64,000 nt of DNA from Enterococcus sp. DIV1094 (GCF_017316305.2 NZ_CP147250.1:3161001-3225000); one strand, 5' to 3'. Counted from the first letter of the stretch, positions 1 to 8,949 are shown. Numbers and translations are program-made. Notes: generated by a model from the letters alone, not told the origin.

Positions 1-201
1 TTCTCGTCCAACCATCATGCCATCCATTGTCGGTAGATTCAGATCTAACGTGACCATATCCCAGTGCTGTGGATTTTCTAAAAACGCATCTAATCCTTCT
101 TTTCCATCATATTTAAAGGTTGCTTCCCAACCTTCATTCAAAAAAAACATCTGCATCATTTCAGATACGGATTGATTATCTTCAATCATTAAAATGTTCA
201 T
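1..201 (-). CDS. Response regulator receiver domain, N-terminal part (cut by window edge)
   Basis: The gene starts at an ATG preceded by GGAGGAG and runs off the left edge, leaving 67 codons. The translation begins MNILMIEDNQSVSEMM and continues to a beta-3 strand ending DLNLPTMDG. This is the acidic pocket (E-D) and phospho-acceptor Asp of a CheY-like receiver domain. The output domain lies outside the window, so its class cannot be told. The start overlaps the last 20 bases of the upstream SdpI-like gene, so the two are probably translationally coupled. The sensor kinase, if any, would be beyond the edge. Confidence 0.85.
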   Translation of the reverse strand, partial: MNILMIEDNQSVSEMMQMFFLNEGWEATFKYDGKEGLDAFLENPQHWDMVTLDLNLPTMDGMMVGRE

Positions 202-532
202 GCTCGTCTCCTCCATTTTCCAAATCGTAAGTTTGTAATTTCTTTTCTGTTAATATAAAAATCGGCATGATTGGAAAAACTAAGACCAACATTTCAATAA
301 TGAAAAAATTTGTATGGCCTGTCGCTTTCAACCAGTACCCGATCAGAGTCATCAATAAACCAAAAAGAAAGAAATATTTTCCGCTCGTTCGTTGGGCGAT
401 CTGCCAATGTGCGTCAGATTTAGCAGCACGTTCTGAATGATAACCGTATAAAGGCAAGTTACCTTTAGAAGGTAAAATCAAAAATAAGAGACCTATTAAG
501 GTTAAAAAGGCACCTACTGTTAAAAAAATCAT
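182..532 (-). CDS. SdpI-family small membrane protein
   Basis: This is a 116-residue protein with about three membrane segments (residues about 1-22, 48-68 and 74-96). The segment GYHSERAAKSDAHWQIAQ followed by Arg and Ser-Gly between the first two helices is the conserved SdpI/YhfL-type motif. In Bacillus subtilis, SdpI gives immunity to the SdpC toxin and also signals to a regulator; many homologues are uncharacterised. I take the ATG at 532 because GGGGAGTG lies five bases upstream; a TTG at 547 would overlap that site. The gene overlaps a response regulator gene downstream, which suggests a common unit. No SdpC-like toxin is seen here. Confidence 0.7.
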   Translation of the reverse strand: MIFLTVGAFLTLIGLLFLILPSKGNLPLYGYHSERAAKSDAHWQIAQRTSGKYFFLFGLLMTLIGYWLKATGHTNFFIIEMLVLVFPIMPIFILTEKKLQTYDLENGGDEHEHFND

Positions 533-674
533 TATTTCACTCCCCAATCTCTGTCTATAGTATACTCTAAAATCTTTGTTGAACCAATAAGTTCAGTAAT
601 TCTTCACGAAACGTTTGTCTTTTGTTCATTCTTTGATAAGATAAGGGTATTCAATTGAAAAAGGAGTTTTATTT

Positions 675-1448
675 GTGACAAACTATAAAGCAATCACATT
701 TTTTGATCTCGATGGGACTTTACTAGATGGAAATTCTAAAATCACTCCTGAGATCGCCGCAGCCATTCAAGCGCTAAAAGACAATGATATCCTTCCTGTT
801 ATCGCTACAGGACGTACAGAAATGGAAATCAGACAAATCATGCGTGATGCGGGTATCACCTCTGCTGCAACAATGAACGGATCGTGTATCAGTGTTGAGG
901 GAGAAGAAATCTATTCTGTTCGTTTTTCTAAGGAAGAATGTCAAAAAATGCGTGACCATATCGAAGAGCAAGGCCATGCACTTTGTTTTTATAACCGAGA
1001 TAATATTTGGAGTACACATCACACGGAGACTATGAGAAAAGCTTATGGCTTTATCCATTCAGATGTCCCGCCGATCGATCCTTCGGCTTTTCAAGATCAT
1101 CCGATCAATATGTTGTTGATCCTTTCAGAATCAGGCGACGAATACTATCATGAACATTTTCCAGAATTGACTTTTTACCGCAATAGTCCGTATTCGATCG
1201 ATACAGTTAAAAAAGGTATTTCAAAAGGTGCTGGTGTCAAACGATTGAAAGAAACCTTAAACTTAGAAAACATTCCAACTTTTGGTTTTGGTGATGGCCC
1301 TAATGACTTCGCTTTGCTTCAAGCTTGTGATCATAAAATCGCAATGGGCAATGCGTATGATGAGTTGAAAGAAATTGCCACGTTCATTACAAAGAAAAAT
1401 ACTGAGGGCGGAATCGTTCACGCATTGAAGCATTTTGACTTGATTTGA
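675..1448 (+). CDS. Cof-type HAD-IIB family hydrolase
   Basis: This 257-residue cytoplasmic phosphatase starts at GTG with AAGGAG eight bases upstream. HAD motif I is FFDLDGTLLDGN (nucleophile and acid/base Asp near residues 10-12). Motif II is the Thr in the VIATGR strand, and motif IV is GFGDGPNDFALL near residue 203. A cap domain lies between them, as in Cof/YkrA/SupH proteins that act on sugar phosphates, FMN or PLP. Length is typical. The substrate cannot be predicted. The gene stands alone, on the opposite strand to its left neighbours. Confidence 0.9.
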   Translation: MTNYKAITFFDLDGTLLDGNSKITPEIAAAIQALKDNDILPVIATGRTEMEIRQIMRDAGITSAATMNGSCISVEGEEIYSVRFSKEECQKMRDHIEEQGHALCFYNRDNIWSTHHTETMRKAYGFIHSDVPPIDPSAFQDHPINMLLILSESGDEYYHEHFPELTFYRNSPYSIDTVKKGISKGAGVKRLKETLNLENIPTFGFGDGPNDFALLQACDHKIAMGNAYDELKEIATFITKKNTEGGIVHALKHFDLI

Positions 1449-1512
1449 TCGTCTGTTATAGCACAACTAGCTATTTCGATATTCCATCTAAATAACTGAA
1501 TCTCATAAAAAA

Positions 1513-1553
1513 GCCCTAGTTATTATCTAAAGTTCAAGGACTCTAACTAGGGC
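1513..1553 (-). terminator. Rho-independent terminator on the minus strand, probably of an antisense RNA
   Basis: A 10-bp perfect stem (GCCCTAGTTA at 1513-1522 and TAACTAGGGC at 1544-1553) is followed on the minus strand by TTTTTT. No minus-strand protein gene ends here, so the likely user is an RNA transcribed against the toxin gene. In the plus direction there is no immediate T run, although it also sits 65 bases after the HAD gene. Confidence 0.65.
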
Positions 1554-1557
1554 ATTG

Positions 1558-1566
1558 TGCTATACT
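1558..1566 (+). promoter_or_regulatory. Extended -10 promoter of the small toxin gene
   Basis: TGCTATACT is a strong extended -10 element (TGN followed by TATACT) lying directly after the minus-strand terminator and about 95 bases before the toxin start codon. No good -35 at 17 bp is visible, which is acceptable for an extended -10 promoter. Confidence 0.5.
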
Positions 1567-1660
1567 TTTTTTGACAGTAAAGTTTAATGACGGTGGTGAC
1601 TTCTGGAAGGTGGTGGTGCTTATGGAAATAAGTACAGAAATCTATGAAAGGAGAAACCTT

Positions 1661-1765
1661 TTGTCTGCATATGAGACAATTCAAACGATCGTAGCTTTCG
1701 GTATGTTTACCATTGCTTTGATCAGTTTGGTTGTGGAACTGCTTAAAAACGACAAAACGAAATAG
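1661..1765 (+). CDS. Small holin-like toxin (Hol_Tox family), type I toxin candidate
   Basis: A 34-residue peptide begins SAYETIQTIVAFGMFTIALI after the initiator and ends with a charged tail KNDKTK. It has one membrane helix. This pattern (Tyr-Glu-x3 near the start, FGMFTIALISL core, Lys/Asp tail) is the Lactobacillales 'putative holin-like toxin' family. I use the TTG at 1661 because GAAAGGAG lies seven bases upstream; the same frame is open back to 1571 but that extension is unlike the family. The mRNA leader contains GACGGTGG (1589-1596), complementary to CCACCGTC (1818-1825) after the gene, so the message can fold end to end. A minus-strand terminator and a plus-strand terminator flank the locus. 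Confidence 0.7.
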   Translation: MSAYETIQTIVAFGMFTIALISLVVELLKNDKTK

Positions 1766-1841
1766 CCGTCACTTTAGCGGAGGACGACTATTTCTACTGA
1801 AATAAGTTAAAGCTTTGCCACCGTCTTTAGCGGTGCTGTCA

Positions 1842-1870
1842 AAAGGAACTGTTGACGCAGTTCCTTTTTT
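1842..1870 (+). terminator. Rho-independent terminator of the toxin mRNA
   Basis: A 10-bp stem (AAAGGAACTG and CAGTTCCTTT) with a six-base loop is followed by a T run ending at 1870. It closes the small toxin transcription unit. Confidence 0.8.
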
Positions 1871-2025
1871 CATCTTTATTATAGCATAGCACGGACGATT
1901 CAGCCATTGTTATCTAAACACATGGTTGGAAATTTGATCTAGTCAACATCTCTCAAGTGACAAATAATCACCTTTATTTTTACTATCTCTTAGCAACCTT
2001 TAAAACTTAAATACTTGTATTGTCA

Positions 2026-3420
2026 TCAATCGATGTCGATCATCACTTCAACCGTTTGCAGTGGTACGTCATAAAACCGATCTTCGCGACGTCCTAAGAA
2101 ATCTTTGGCTTGCTGAGGGAATAACGCATAACTCAAAAGATCTTCTGTTGATTTTGCATAGTCGCTGATTTCTTTTTCGAATTGAGGCAATTGTGGTGCC
2201 AATAAATCGGCGGGTCGTACAGTGAGTACTTCGTCTTCTCCGATGATTTTTTGTTTGATCTCTTCAGCAATCGGTGCTGGCGGACGGCCATATAGTCCAC
2301 GGACGTATTCTTTGATTTCAGTTGGGACGAGCTTGTAGCGGTCACCAGAAATCACATTCATCAAGGCCTGTGTTCCTACCATTTGAGATAATGGGGTGAC
2401 AAGTGGTGGAAACCCAAGATCTGATCGAACTTTTGGTACTTCTGCTAATACTTCCTCATATTTATCTTGTAGTCCTTGTTCGGTTAGTTGGCTCAAAAGA
2501 TTCGATAACATACCTCCAGGGACTTGGTAAATCAACGTTTTGGGTTCGATATCCTTTACTTTGGGATTTAACATCCCTTCGTTTCGAAAACGATCTCTTA
2601 GCGGATTAAAGTATTCTGCTATTTCTGTGATCTTTTTCATGTCTAATCCTGTATCATAGCCCATCTCTGCAAGGACCAAAGCCATTGATTCCGTTGCAGG
2701 TTGGCTCGTGCCACCGGCAAAAGAAGAGATCGCTGTATCGATGATATCTGCTCCTGCTTCTACCACTTTTAAATACGTCATTTCGGCGATACCACTTGTG
2801 GCGTGCGTATGGACTTCTAAAGGTAATGGGACAGCATCCTTGATCCGACTGATCAATTCATACCCTGTTTGTGGTGTTAGTACTCCTGCCATATCTTTGA
2901 TACATAAAGAATCGGCACCTGTAGCAGCCATTTCTTTTGCTAATTTAACAAAATAATCGATTGTGTGGATCTCACTGGTCGTGTAAGAAATGGCTGTTTG
3001 GCAATGTCCACCAGCTTCTTTGGCTGTCACGATCGATGTTTGTAAATTACGGACATCATTCAATGCGTCAAAAACACGAATAATGTCGATCCCATTTTCG
3101 ATCGATTTTTCGACAAATTCTCTTACTACATCATCTGCGTAATTTTTATAGCCAAGTAGATTTTGTCCACGCAGTAACATTTGCAGTTTTGTATTTTTTA
3201 CTTGTGAGCGAATCAGACGCAAGCGTTCCCAAGGGTCTTCATTCAAGTAACGTAAGCAAGCATCAAAGGTTGCACCTCCCCACATCTCTAATGAATGATA
3301 ACCTGCTTCATCTAGCGTGGTCAAAATCGGCAACATGTCTGCTGTAGTCATTCTTGTAGCAATCAAACTCTGTTGACCATCACGCAAGACAGTTTCCATC
3401 ATTTGGATTTTTTTCCCCAT
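2026..3420 (-). CDS. oadA: Oxaloacetate decarboxylase alpha subunit (carboxyltransferase)
   Basis: This 464-residue enzyme moves the carboxyl group of oxaloacetate to protein-bound biotin, giving pyruvate, the step after citrate lyase. The N-terminal TIM barrel shows ETVLRDGQQSL (metal-binding Asp near residue 14), the CIKDMAG strand with the carbamylated Lys, and the metal-binding HTHATSG. Unlike the Klebsiella OadA it stops without a biotin domain; the biotin carrier is the separate OadD of the same operon. It is the last gene of oadH-oadD-oadB-citCDEFX-oadA, and its ATG directly follows the citX stop, as known for E. faecalis. No clear terminator was found in the 155 bases after it. Confidence 0.95.
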   Translation of the reverse strand: MGKKIQMMETVLRDGQQSLIATRMTTADMLPILTTLDEAGYHSLEMWGGATFDACLRYLNEDPWERLRLIRSQVKNTKLQMLLRGQNLLGYKNYADDVVREFVEKSIENGIDIIRVFDALNDVRNLQTSIVTAKEAGGHCQTAISYTTSEIHTIDYFVKLAKEMAATGADSLCIKDMAGVLTPQTGYELISRIKDAVPLPLEVHTHATSGIAEMTYLKVVEAGADIIDTAISSFAGGTSQPATESMALVLAEMGYDTGLDMKKITEIAEYFNPLRDRFRNEGMLNPKVKDIEPKTLIYQVPGGMLSNLLSQLTEQGLQDKYEEVLAEVPKVRSDLGFPPLVTPLSQMVGTQALMNVISGDRYKLVPTEIKEYVRGLYGRPPAPIAEEIKQKIIGEDEVLTVRPADLLAPQLPQFEKEISDYAKSTEDLLSYALFPQQAKDFLGRREDRFYDVPLQTVEVMIDID

Positions 3421-3952
3421 TTACTCCCTTCCTTTCTCAACGAGTTGTTGGATATGGTTACGTATTTCTTGGAATGGATGTTTCTGTTGACGGCTACATA
3501 CTTTAGCTTCTTCGGAACAAATGAAACACGTCCGTTGCTTATAACCCAGCATGTCACGACTGACTGGTTGAAGCTGTCCTTCTTCCCAAAAAAGAACGTC
3601 TAGATCTACGAGTCGCCCAAAAAGACAAGTTTCTTCAAGTTCGATCATGCGTTTTTTTAGTGTCTCTTTTCCTAATGGAAGAACTAAAAAATACTCGTAA
3701 CCCGTTTTTTTCTTGCGATATAAATGAACCAATGGTCTGACCTCTGAAACACTTTTTTCGACAGCATCGATCATCACATGAAATACTTGTGCGATTTCTT
3801 CTGACGTTTTGACAGGCCCCGGTATATTCATGGTTGCTGAAAGCAATACCGCTTGTGGATTTGCTTTTAATAAATTTTTTTTGGATATTCGCCCGTACTT
3901 CTTTTGCATGAAGAATTTCTTCATGCGTTACTGTTGGGCCGTCAAATAACAT
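3421..3952 (-). CDS. citX: Apo-citrate lyase phosphoribosyl-dephospho-CoA transferase CitX, frame broken at an A8 run
   Basis: CitX attaches the prosthetic group made by CitG to the acyl carrier protein CitD. Two frames together give the whole protein. The N-terminal part starts at ATG 3952 (MLFDGPTVTHEEILHAKEV), and the rest reads NLLKANPQAVLLSATMNIPG onwards with the GRLVDLDVLFW core. They join only if the eight-A run at 3875-3882 (minus strand) is read as seven. As written, a shorter frame with its own ATG at 3924 keeps all core motifs in 167 residues (usual length about 180) but has a foreign first 20 residues. True mutation, sequencing error or slippage are all possible. Confidence 0.85.
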
Positions 3953-3953
3953 G

Positions 3954-5486
3954 CTAAACATTTCTGACCACGTCGATCAAGGTACCATCACGATACTCAA
4001 CTAAAGCAACGACTTTTTCGCCATACTGGATCGGTGATGGTTCTCCAACGATGTCGTATGCTTTTTGTTTCAGTTCGTCAATCGTATACTTAGGAATATC
4101 TACTTCCTTGAAATAGTCAATCAGATCTTGGCGTTTAGGATTGATTGCGATCCCTACTTCTGTGACGAGTACATCGATGCTCGTTCCGGGAGTCACAACT
4201 GTATTGACATGATCCACGACAGTCGGTATTCGTCCACGAATCAGCGGGGTGATCACCAGACTCATTTTGCAGCCTTTGCTTGTATCTGGATGACCACCCA
4301 CCGCACCGCGAATCACACCATCTGAGCCGGTCATCACATTGACGTTGTAATCTGTATCGATCTCCAAGGCAGACAAGATTGCTGTATCTAGCTGATTCAC
4401 CATTGCGCCTTTACTTGCCGGTGAAGCATACATACTCGCATCGATTTCATAGTGCTTGCTATTTTCTCCTAAAGAAATGGCGGATAAATGATCGAAATCT
4501 TGGACATCAATGATTTTTTCAACTAGCCCTTCCTCCAATAATTCTGCCATTGCATTTGTAATTCCACCTAATACAAAACTAGCGGTCATTTGATCTTTGA
4601 GCATTGCTTCTCGCAAAAAGCGAGTCACTGCCAGTGCAGCGCCACCTGTGCCAGTTTGGAAAGAGAAGCCTTGCTGATAATACGGCGAGTGAGTGATGAC
4701 TTTTGCAGCATATTCCGCGATCAACAGTTCTTTCGGATTTTTGGTAAAGCGGGTCGCCCCTTTCGCAATCCCTTCAGGGTCACCTATTGCTTCAACTTTC
4801 ACGACATAATCGACATCCGTCTGCGCAATACTGATAGGCGTATTGGGAAAATCCACCAAAGTATCTGTGAGGATGACGACTTGATCTGCATATTTTGCAT
4901 CGATCATGGCATAGCCTAATGAGCCACAAGTGGCTTTTCCAGCAGTTCCATTCGCATTTCCGTATTCATCAGAACTTGGAGCGCCTAAAAAAGCGACATC
5001 GATAGGCAGATCACCTGTTGCAATAGCTCGCGCTCTTCCGCCATGTGAACGAATGACTACTGGTTTTTCCATCACACCTTCTGAAATGGCAGCCCCTACT
5101 TTGTCCCGTAAGCCACTTGTGGTAATACCAGTTACTACCCCATTTTTGATATGCTCGATCAAGGGTTCATGGACATTGGCTATTGAGCTTGGTGCAATCG
5201 TAAGGTCTTTGATCCCCATCTGTGCGATTTCTTCCATAACCATATTTAACACAAAGTCCCCTTCACGGAAATGATGATGAAAAGAAATCGTCATGCCATC
5301 TTTCAAACCAGTTTTTTCAATGGCTTCCTTGAGACTCCCAACGATTTTTTTCTCATTTGGCAATACAGGTTTGATTTTCCGACTGGCTTCTTTGTATGTT
5401 TCAACATGCGTTAACTCACCTTCGTATAGAAGATGATTTTCCGCTACTGTTTGTGGAATCTCTTTGCCAACTTTATTTACAACCAT
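3954..5486 (-). CDS. citF: Citrate lyase alpha subunit (citrate CoA-transferase)
   Basis: This 510-residue subunit exchanges the acetyl group on CitD for citrate, forming citryl-ACP. It has the two Rossmann-like halves of the family I CoA-transferase fold. Conserved features include [10 protein letters not shown] near residue 70, [29 protein letters not shown], and a C-terminal [17 protein letters not shown]. Length and ends match the family. It starts two bases after the citE stop and its stop codon overlaps the citX start region, so the genes are tightly coupled. It works in the cytoplasm as a CitDEF complex. Confidence 0.96.
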   Translation of the reverse strand: MVVNKVGKEIPQTVAENHLLYEGELTHVETYKEASRKIKPVLPNEKKIVGSLKEAIEKTGLKDGMTISFHHHFREGDFVLNMVMEEIAQMGIKDLTIAPSSIANVHEPLIEHIKNGVVTGITTSGLRDKVGAAISEGVMEKPVVIRSHGGRARAIATGDLPIDVAFLGAPSSDEYGNANGTAGKATCGSLGYAMIDAKYADQVVILTDTLVDFPNTPISIAQTDVDYVVKVEAIGDPEGIAKGATRFTKNPKELLIAEYAAKVITHSPYYQQGFSFQTGTGGAALAVTRFLREAMLKDQMTASFVLGGITNAMAELLEEGLVEKIIDVQDFDHLSAISLGENSKHYEIDASMYASPASKGAMVNQLDTAILSALEIDTDYNVNVMTGSDGVIRGAVGGHPDTSKGCKMSLVITPLIRGRIPTVVDHVNTVVTPGTSIDVLVTEVGIAINPKRQDLIDYFKEVDIPKYTIDELKQKAYDIVGEPSPIQYGEKVVALVEYRDGTLIDVVRNV

Positions 5487-5488
5487 CC

Positions 5489-6376
5489 TTAGATTTGCTC
5501 CTCTCTGATCAATTTTGCTGCTTTTGCGAGAGCAATCACTCTTTCCGCTCGCTCAACGATCGGTTTATCGACCATCTTGCCATTGACAGAAATCACACCT
5601 GAGCCTTTTGCTTCCGCTTCTTGAATGCCCCAGATCACTTCTTTGGCCGCTTGGATTTCTTTTTCTGTTGGTTCATACATCGCATGGACGAAAGGAATCT
5701 GACGCGGATTGATCACTGACTTCCCATCAAAGCCCAATTGTTTGATCAGACTCACTTCTTTTTGAAACCCTTCAACATTTTCTACATCGGAATAGACTGT
5801 ATCGATCGCCGCAATACCAGCAGCTCTCGCTGAATGAAGAATCATATTACGAGCAAAAAATAGTTCTTGTCCATCGGGATATCGTTGCGTTTTCATATTG
5901 GTGACATAATCTTCTGCCCCTAATGCGATCCCCACTAAACGACTAGAGGCATGAGCGATCTCTCTAGCATTCAACACACCTTCTGCGGACTCGATCGCGG
6001 CCATCATTTTTGTCGTCCCAACTGGCATTTGATTCGCTTCTTCGACCGCAGTAATGACTTGATCAACATCGACGATATCTTGCGCTGTTTCTGTTTTCGG
6101 GAGTCGAATCACATTGATTCCAGCCAAAATCATTGCTTCAATGTCTTGATCGCCTCCAGCAGACAATGGATTGATTCGAACGACTGTTTCTACTTTGTTG
6201 TAATCAAATGTTTTTAATGCAAAATAAACGAGCAAACGTGCCGAATCCTTTTCTTTCAAAGATACAGCATCTTCTAAATCAAACATGATGGAATCTGCAC
6301 CATACAATGGGGCATCTCTAAGCATGGCTGCATTTGCACCCGGGACAAACATCATCGTTCTCCTTAAACGTTCCAT
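5489..6376 (-). CDS. citE: Citrate lyase beta subunit (citryl-ACP lyase)
   Basis: The protein of about 295 residues cleaves citryl-ACP to oxaloacetate and acetyl-ACP. It is a CitE/HpcH TIM barrel with [11 protein letters not shown] at the start, DLEDAV (metal-binding Glu/Asp) and the second acidic cluster [20 protein letters not shown] is the conserved C-terminal signature. I choose the ATG at 6376 ([13 protein letters not shown]), which has GAAGGAG nine bases upstream and overlaps the end of citD by 13 bases; the same frame is open for six more codons. It requires CitD carrying the modified CoA prosthetic group. Confidence 0.95.
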   Translation of the reverse strand: MERLRRTMMFVPGANAAMLRDAPLYGADSIMFDLEDAVSLKEKDSARLLVYFALKTFDYNKVETVVRINPLSAGGDQDIEAMILAGINVIRLPKTETAQDIVDVDQVITAVEEANQMPVGTTKMMAAIESAEGVLNAREIAHASSRLVGIALGAEDYVTNMKTQRYPDGQELFFARNMILHSARAAGIAAIDTVYSDVENVEGFQKEVSLIKQLGFDGKSVINPRQIPFVHAMYEPTEKEIQAAKEVIWGIQEAEAKGSGVISVNGKMVDKPIVERAERVIALAKAAKLIREEQI

Positions 6377-6672
6377 GAACCGATCTCCTTCCAATCATAA
6401 CGCTCTTGTTTTGCTGCGCGATAAACGGCTGCCACGGTTCTGGCACGAATCGTGCAATCAAGTGCGCCTTTATCGGTAGCCGTCACCTTCACTCTTTCGA
6501 TACCTAAATCTTGCAACGTATCCATAATGACTTTTCTGATTTGTTGGCCAAATTGTTTTTCGACACTGCTTGTCAAAGAAAGTTCAATCCCTTTATCTTC
6601 CTTTGGATCGATCGTGATCATGATATCGCTTGATTCAATCGTGCCAGCAACTGCACTTTGGTATATTTCCAT
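6364..6672 (-). CDS. citD: Citrate lyase gamma subunit (acyl carrier protein)
   Basis: This 102-residue carrier protein holds the 2'-(5''-phosphoribosyl)-3'-dephospho-CoA group through a serine. The start [20 protein letters not shown] is typical, with the modified Ser expected in the ESSD motif near residues 13-15. The family motif [19 protein letters not shown] occurs at about residues 59-77. It lies between citC and citE and overlaps the start of citE. Confidence 0.95.
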   Translation of the reverse strand: MEIYQSAVAGTIESSDIMITIDPKEDKGIELSLTSSVEKQFGQQIRKVIMDTLQDLGIERVKVTATDKGALDCTIRARTVAAVYRAAKQERYDWKEIGSWNV

Positions 6673-6678
6673 GTTTAA

Positions 6679-7677
6679 TCACCTCTGTTGTATATGGTTC
6701 TTGATATAGTTATAAGTTGAAGCGGGCAAATATACTTGTAATGTCTCATCATCCGCTTCTTTTAAAGCGCGTCGGATTTTTGTTGCGCTGATTGCTTCAT
6801 TTTTTATGCGTTTTCTCGGGATAATGATCAGGGAAAGTGATTCTCCAAACACCTTCTTTAAGGTTTCGTTATAGATTTCTGTCACCTTAGAATAAGGTTC
6901 TTCACCGACAAGTCGGCTTTCGATTGCTAATATTGGTGCAATTTTTTCTTTAAAAAGCTGTGCGTCTAGCGTAGCTTGCGCGATTGTTGCTTTTTCTGTG
7001 GCATGGTCTTTTAAAAAATATGCAGGAAATGTGGCGGAAGAAATCAGATAATCTTCTGTTGGTAAGATCGTCACATTAGTTAAATGTGCCACCCCTTGCT
7101 TGACCATCTCCAAGCGGTCGTCAAAGGAAAATTCTGAGCGATCTTCTGATAAGACGAAAAGATAGACTTGATCTGCTTTTTTTGATGCACATTCAACCAA
7201 GTATTGGTGACCTTTTGTAAAAGGATTCGCATTCATCACAATCCCACATCCTGTTCCTTCCTTCTTTTTTTTCTTCAACATGCCAAGATAGTCATGAAAA
7301 TCCGGTGTCCCATATTCCATAAACAAAATGGTTGCTGTGGCAATGATTTCTTTCAATCCCAGCGCTCGAAAAAATGTTTGATTACCTGGGCTAGTGTAGA
7401 CAAAGAAATGTCTCCGATTTTCTTCAGACAAATGATCGATCAATTCCTGAACGATTTTTGTTAATAGATTTTCTGATTGATATGTTTTCTCCACAACCAA
7501 ATATTTCAAGATATTTCTTTCATACGAACCGGTTGCGATCAGTTGTTCTTCTTTATAGATCCCGACTGTATAGTCAACTTTTTCATCGATGGCAAGATCC
7601 GCTTGTGTAACTAGTGCGAGCCATTGCTGATATGCATGCTGATCTTTTTCCAACCATAATCGTTTTATTTTATACAT
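6679..7677 (-). CDS. citC: [Citrate (pro-3S)-lyase] ligase
   Basis: CitC acetylates the prosthetic thiol of CitD with acetate and ATP, switching citrate lyase on. The 332-residue protein has an N-terminal GNAT-like region (residues about 1-130) and a C-terminal nucleotidyltransferase domain with MNANPFTKGHQYLVE (an HxGH-type motif) near residue 150 and ISATKIRRAL near the end. The ATG at 7677 is preferred to an in-frame TTG two codons earlier because GAAGGG lies seven bases before it. It sits between the 41-residue membrane peptide and citD. Confidence 0.93.
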   Translation of the reverse strand: MYKIKRLWLEKDQHAYQQWLALVTQADLAIDEKVDYTVGIYKEEQLIATGSYERNILKYLVVEKTYQSENLLTKIVQELIDHLSEENRRHFFVYTSPGNQTFFRALGLKEIIATATILFMEYGTPDFHDYLGMLKKKKKEGTGCGIVMNANPFTKGHQYLVECASKKADQVYLFVLSEDRSEFSFDDRLEMVKQGVAHLTNVTILPTEDYLISSATFPAYFLKDHATEKATIAQATLDAQLFKEKIAPILAIESRLVGEEPYSKVTEIYNETLKKVFGESLSLIIIPRKRIKNEAISATKIRRALKEADDETLQVYLPASTYNYIKNHIQQR

Positions 7678-7692
7678 GATCAAACCCTTCTT

Positions 7693-7818
7693 TTATTTTC
7701 GTACTGGAAACAACCGGCTCAAGAGCATCGAAGCGAAATAGATGATCAAGATAACAACGAAAACCCCACCCCATCCTAAAACTAGTAGTTCAAGCGATTT
7801 GATTAATTCTGCAGACAT
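7693..7818 (-). CDS. 41-residue single-pass membrane peptide between oadB and citC
   Basis: The frame starts at ATG with AGGAG eight bases upstream and encodes MSAELIKSLELLVLGWGGVF, a further hydrophobic stretch (VVILIIYFASMLL) and a basic end (SRLFPVRK). The protein has one membrane helix, outside-in, with a short cytoplasmic tail. It is placed 15 bases after the oadB stop and 15 bases before the citC start, so it is an operon member. The position, size and topology resemble the N-terminal anchor of oxaloacetate decarboxylase gamma (OadG) subunits, minus their cytoplasmic tail. I infer that it is a small subunit or stabiliser of the membrane decarboxylase; there is no direct proof. Confidence 0.75.
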   Translation of the reverse strand: MSAELIKSLELLVLGWGGVFVVILIIYFASMLLSRLFPVRK

Positions 7819-7833
7819 TGTCTTTCTCCTTTC

Positions 7834-8949
7834 TTAGACCAACAAGGCGAGCAATAAGCCACCGGCAATCACTGAAGCAATCTGACCAGACACATTGGCC
7901 CCAGCGGCGTGCATCAAGATGAAGTTCTGTGGATCTTCTTCTGTCGCCATTTTCTGTATGACCCGACTAGACATTGGAAATGCTGAGATTCCTGCTGCTC
8001 CGATCATTTGATTGATTTTCTCTTTTCGGAATAAATTCAATAGTTTCGCAAACAACACGCCACCGATCGAATCCATAATAAAAGCAACTAGCCCTAACCC
8101 AATGACCATCAAGGTATCAATCTGTAAAAATTCTTCATACTGCATTTTGACCGAAATGGATATCCCCAATAAAATACTGATAAGATTCACCAACTCGTTT
8201 TGGGCAGTGATCGACAGACGTTCCAATACTCCACACTCCCGTAACAAATTACCAAACATCAAAAAACCGACTAATGGCAAAGAAACAGGTGCAATCAAAC
8301 CGGCGACGACCGAGATCACTAAGGGAAACAGGATTTTTGCTGTTTGCGATACTTCTCCTGCCCGATAAGTCATGCGGATCTGCCGTTCTTTTCTTGTTGT
8401 TACAGCTTTGATCGCTACCGGCTGGATGATCGGTACTAACGCCATATACGAATAGGCAGCCACCATGATGGCCCCCATATATTTGGAGTTCAACGTATTC
8501 GCGACAAAAATGGATGTTGGCCCATCTGCTGCTCCGATGATCCCGATGGAAGCCGCATCATTCATATCAAATCCTAATAGGATGGCTACAATGATCGTAA
8601 AGAAAATCCCAAACTGGGCAGCCGCTCCAAAGAGTAATAAAAACGGATTTTGTAACAATGGGCCAAAATCGATCATCGCACCGATCCCGATGAATAATAA
8701 AAGTGGAAACAGCTCCGTTGTGATTCCCATATCAAACAATATTTGGAATGCTCCTGCCTCGCCACCAGCACTTAGAACCCCTGAATTGGGAAAATTGACT
8801 AAAATCGTACCTAACCCCATTGGAACAAGCAACGTCGGTTCATATTCTTTTTTGATCCCAAGATACATGAGGACGCCGCCAATCAACATCATCACGATCC
8901 GACCCGGCTCTTGCCCCATTCCAATAACTCCTTCAATAAGTGTTTCCAC
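7834..8949 (-). CDS. oadB: Oxaloacetate decarboxylase beta subunit (sodium pump)
   Basis: OadB removes CO2 from carboxybiotin and couples this to outward sodium transport. The protein of about 371 residues is a multi-helix membrane protein of the OadB/GcdB/MmdB family, with GIIGAADGPTSIFVA in the middle (the conserved Asp region) and HAAGANVSGQIASV near the C-terminus. The GTG at 8949 is favoured since AAAGGA lies eight bases upstream; an earlier in-frame GTG at 8958 nearly touches that site. It lies between oadD and the small membrane peptide. Confidence 0.93.
   Translation of the reverse strand: METLIEGVIGMGQEPGRIVMMLIGGVLMYLGIKKEYEPTLLVPMGLGTILVNFPNSGVLSAGGEAGAFQILFDMGITTELFPLLLFIGIGAMIDFGPLLQNPFLLLFGAAAQFGIFFTIIVAILLGFDMNDAASIGIIGAADGPTSIFVANTLNSKYMGAIMVAAYSYMALVPIIQPVAIKAVTTRKERQIRMTYRAGEVSQTAKILFPLVISVVAGLIAPVSLPLVGFLMFGNLLRECGVLERLSITAQNELVNLISILLGISISVKMQYEEFLQIDTLMVIGLGLVAFIMDSIGGVLFAKLLNLFRKEKINQMIGAAGISAFPMSSRVIQKMATEEDPQNFILMHAAGANVSGQIASVIAGGLLLALLV

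Larger units (their letters stand above)
1513..1790 (-). ncRNA. Putative antisense antitoxin RNA (ends approximate)
   Basis: The existence of this RNA is inferred from a minus-strand terminator at 1513-1553 that serves no visible gene and lies opposite the leader of a Hol_Tox-type toxin gene. Type I toxins of this kind are usually silenced by an overlapping antisense RNA. I could not identify a convincing minus-strand promoter, so the 5' end is a guess. Confidence 0.3.

Noticed and set aside
1571..1765. A 64-residue version of the holin-like toxin
   Set aside because: The extra N-terminus is coded by the leader, has no ribosome-binding site and does not match the family, whereas the TTG at 1661 has a good site.
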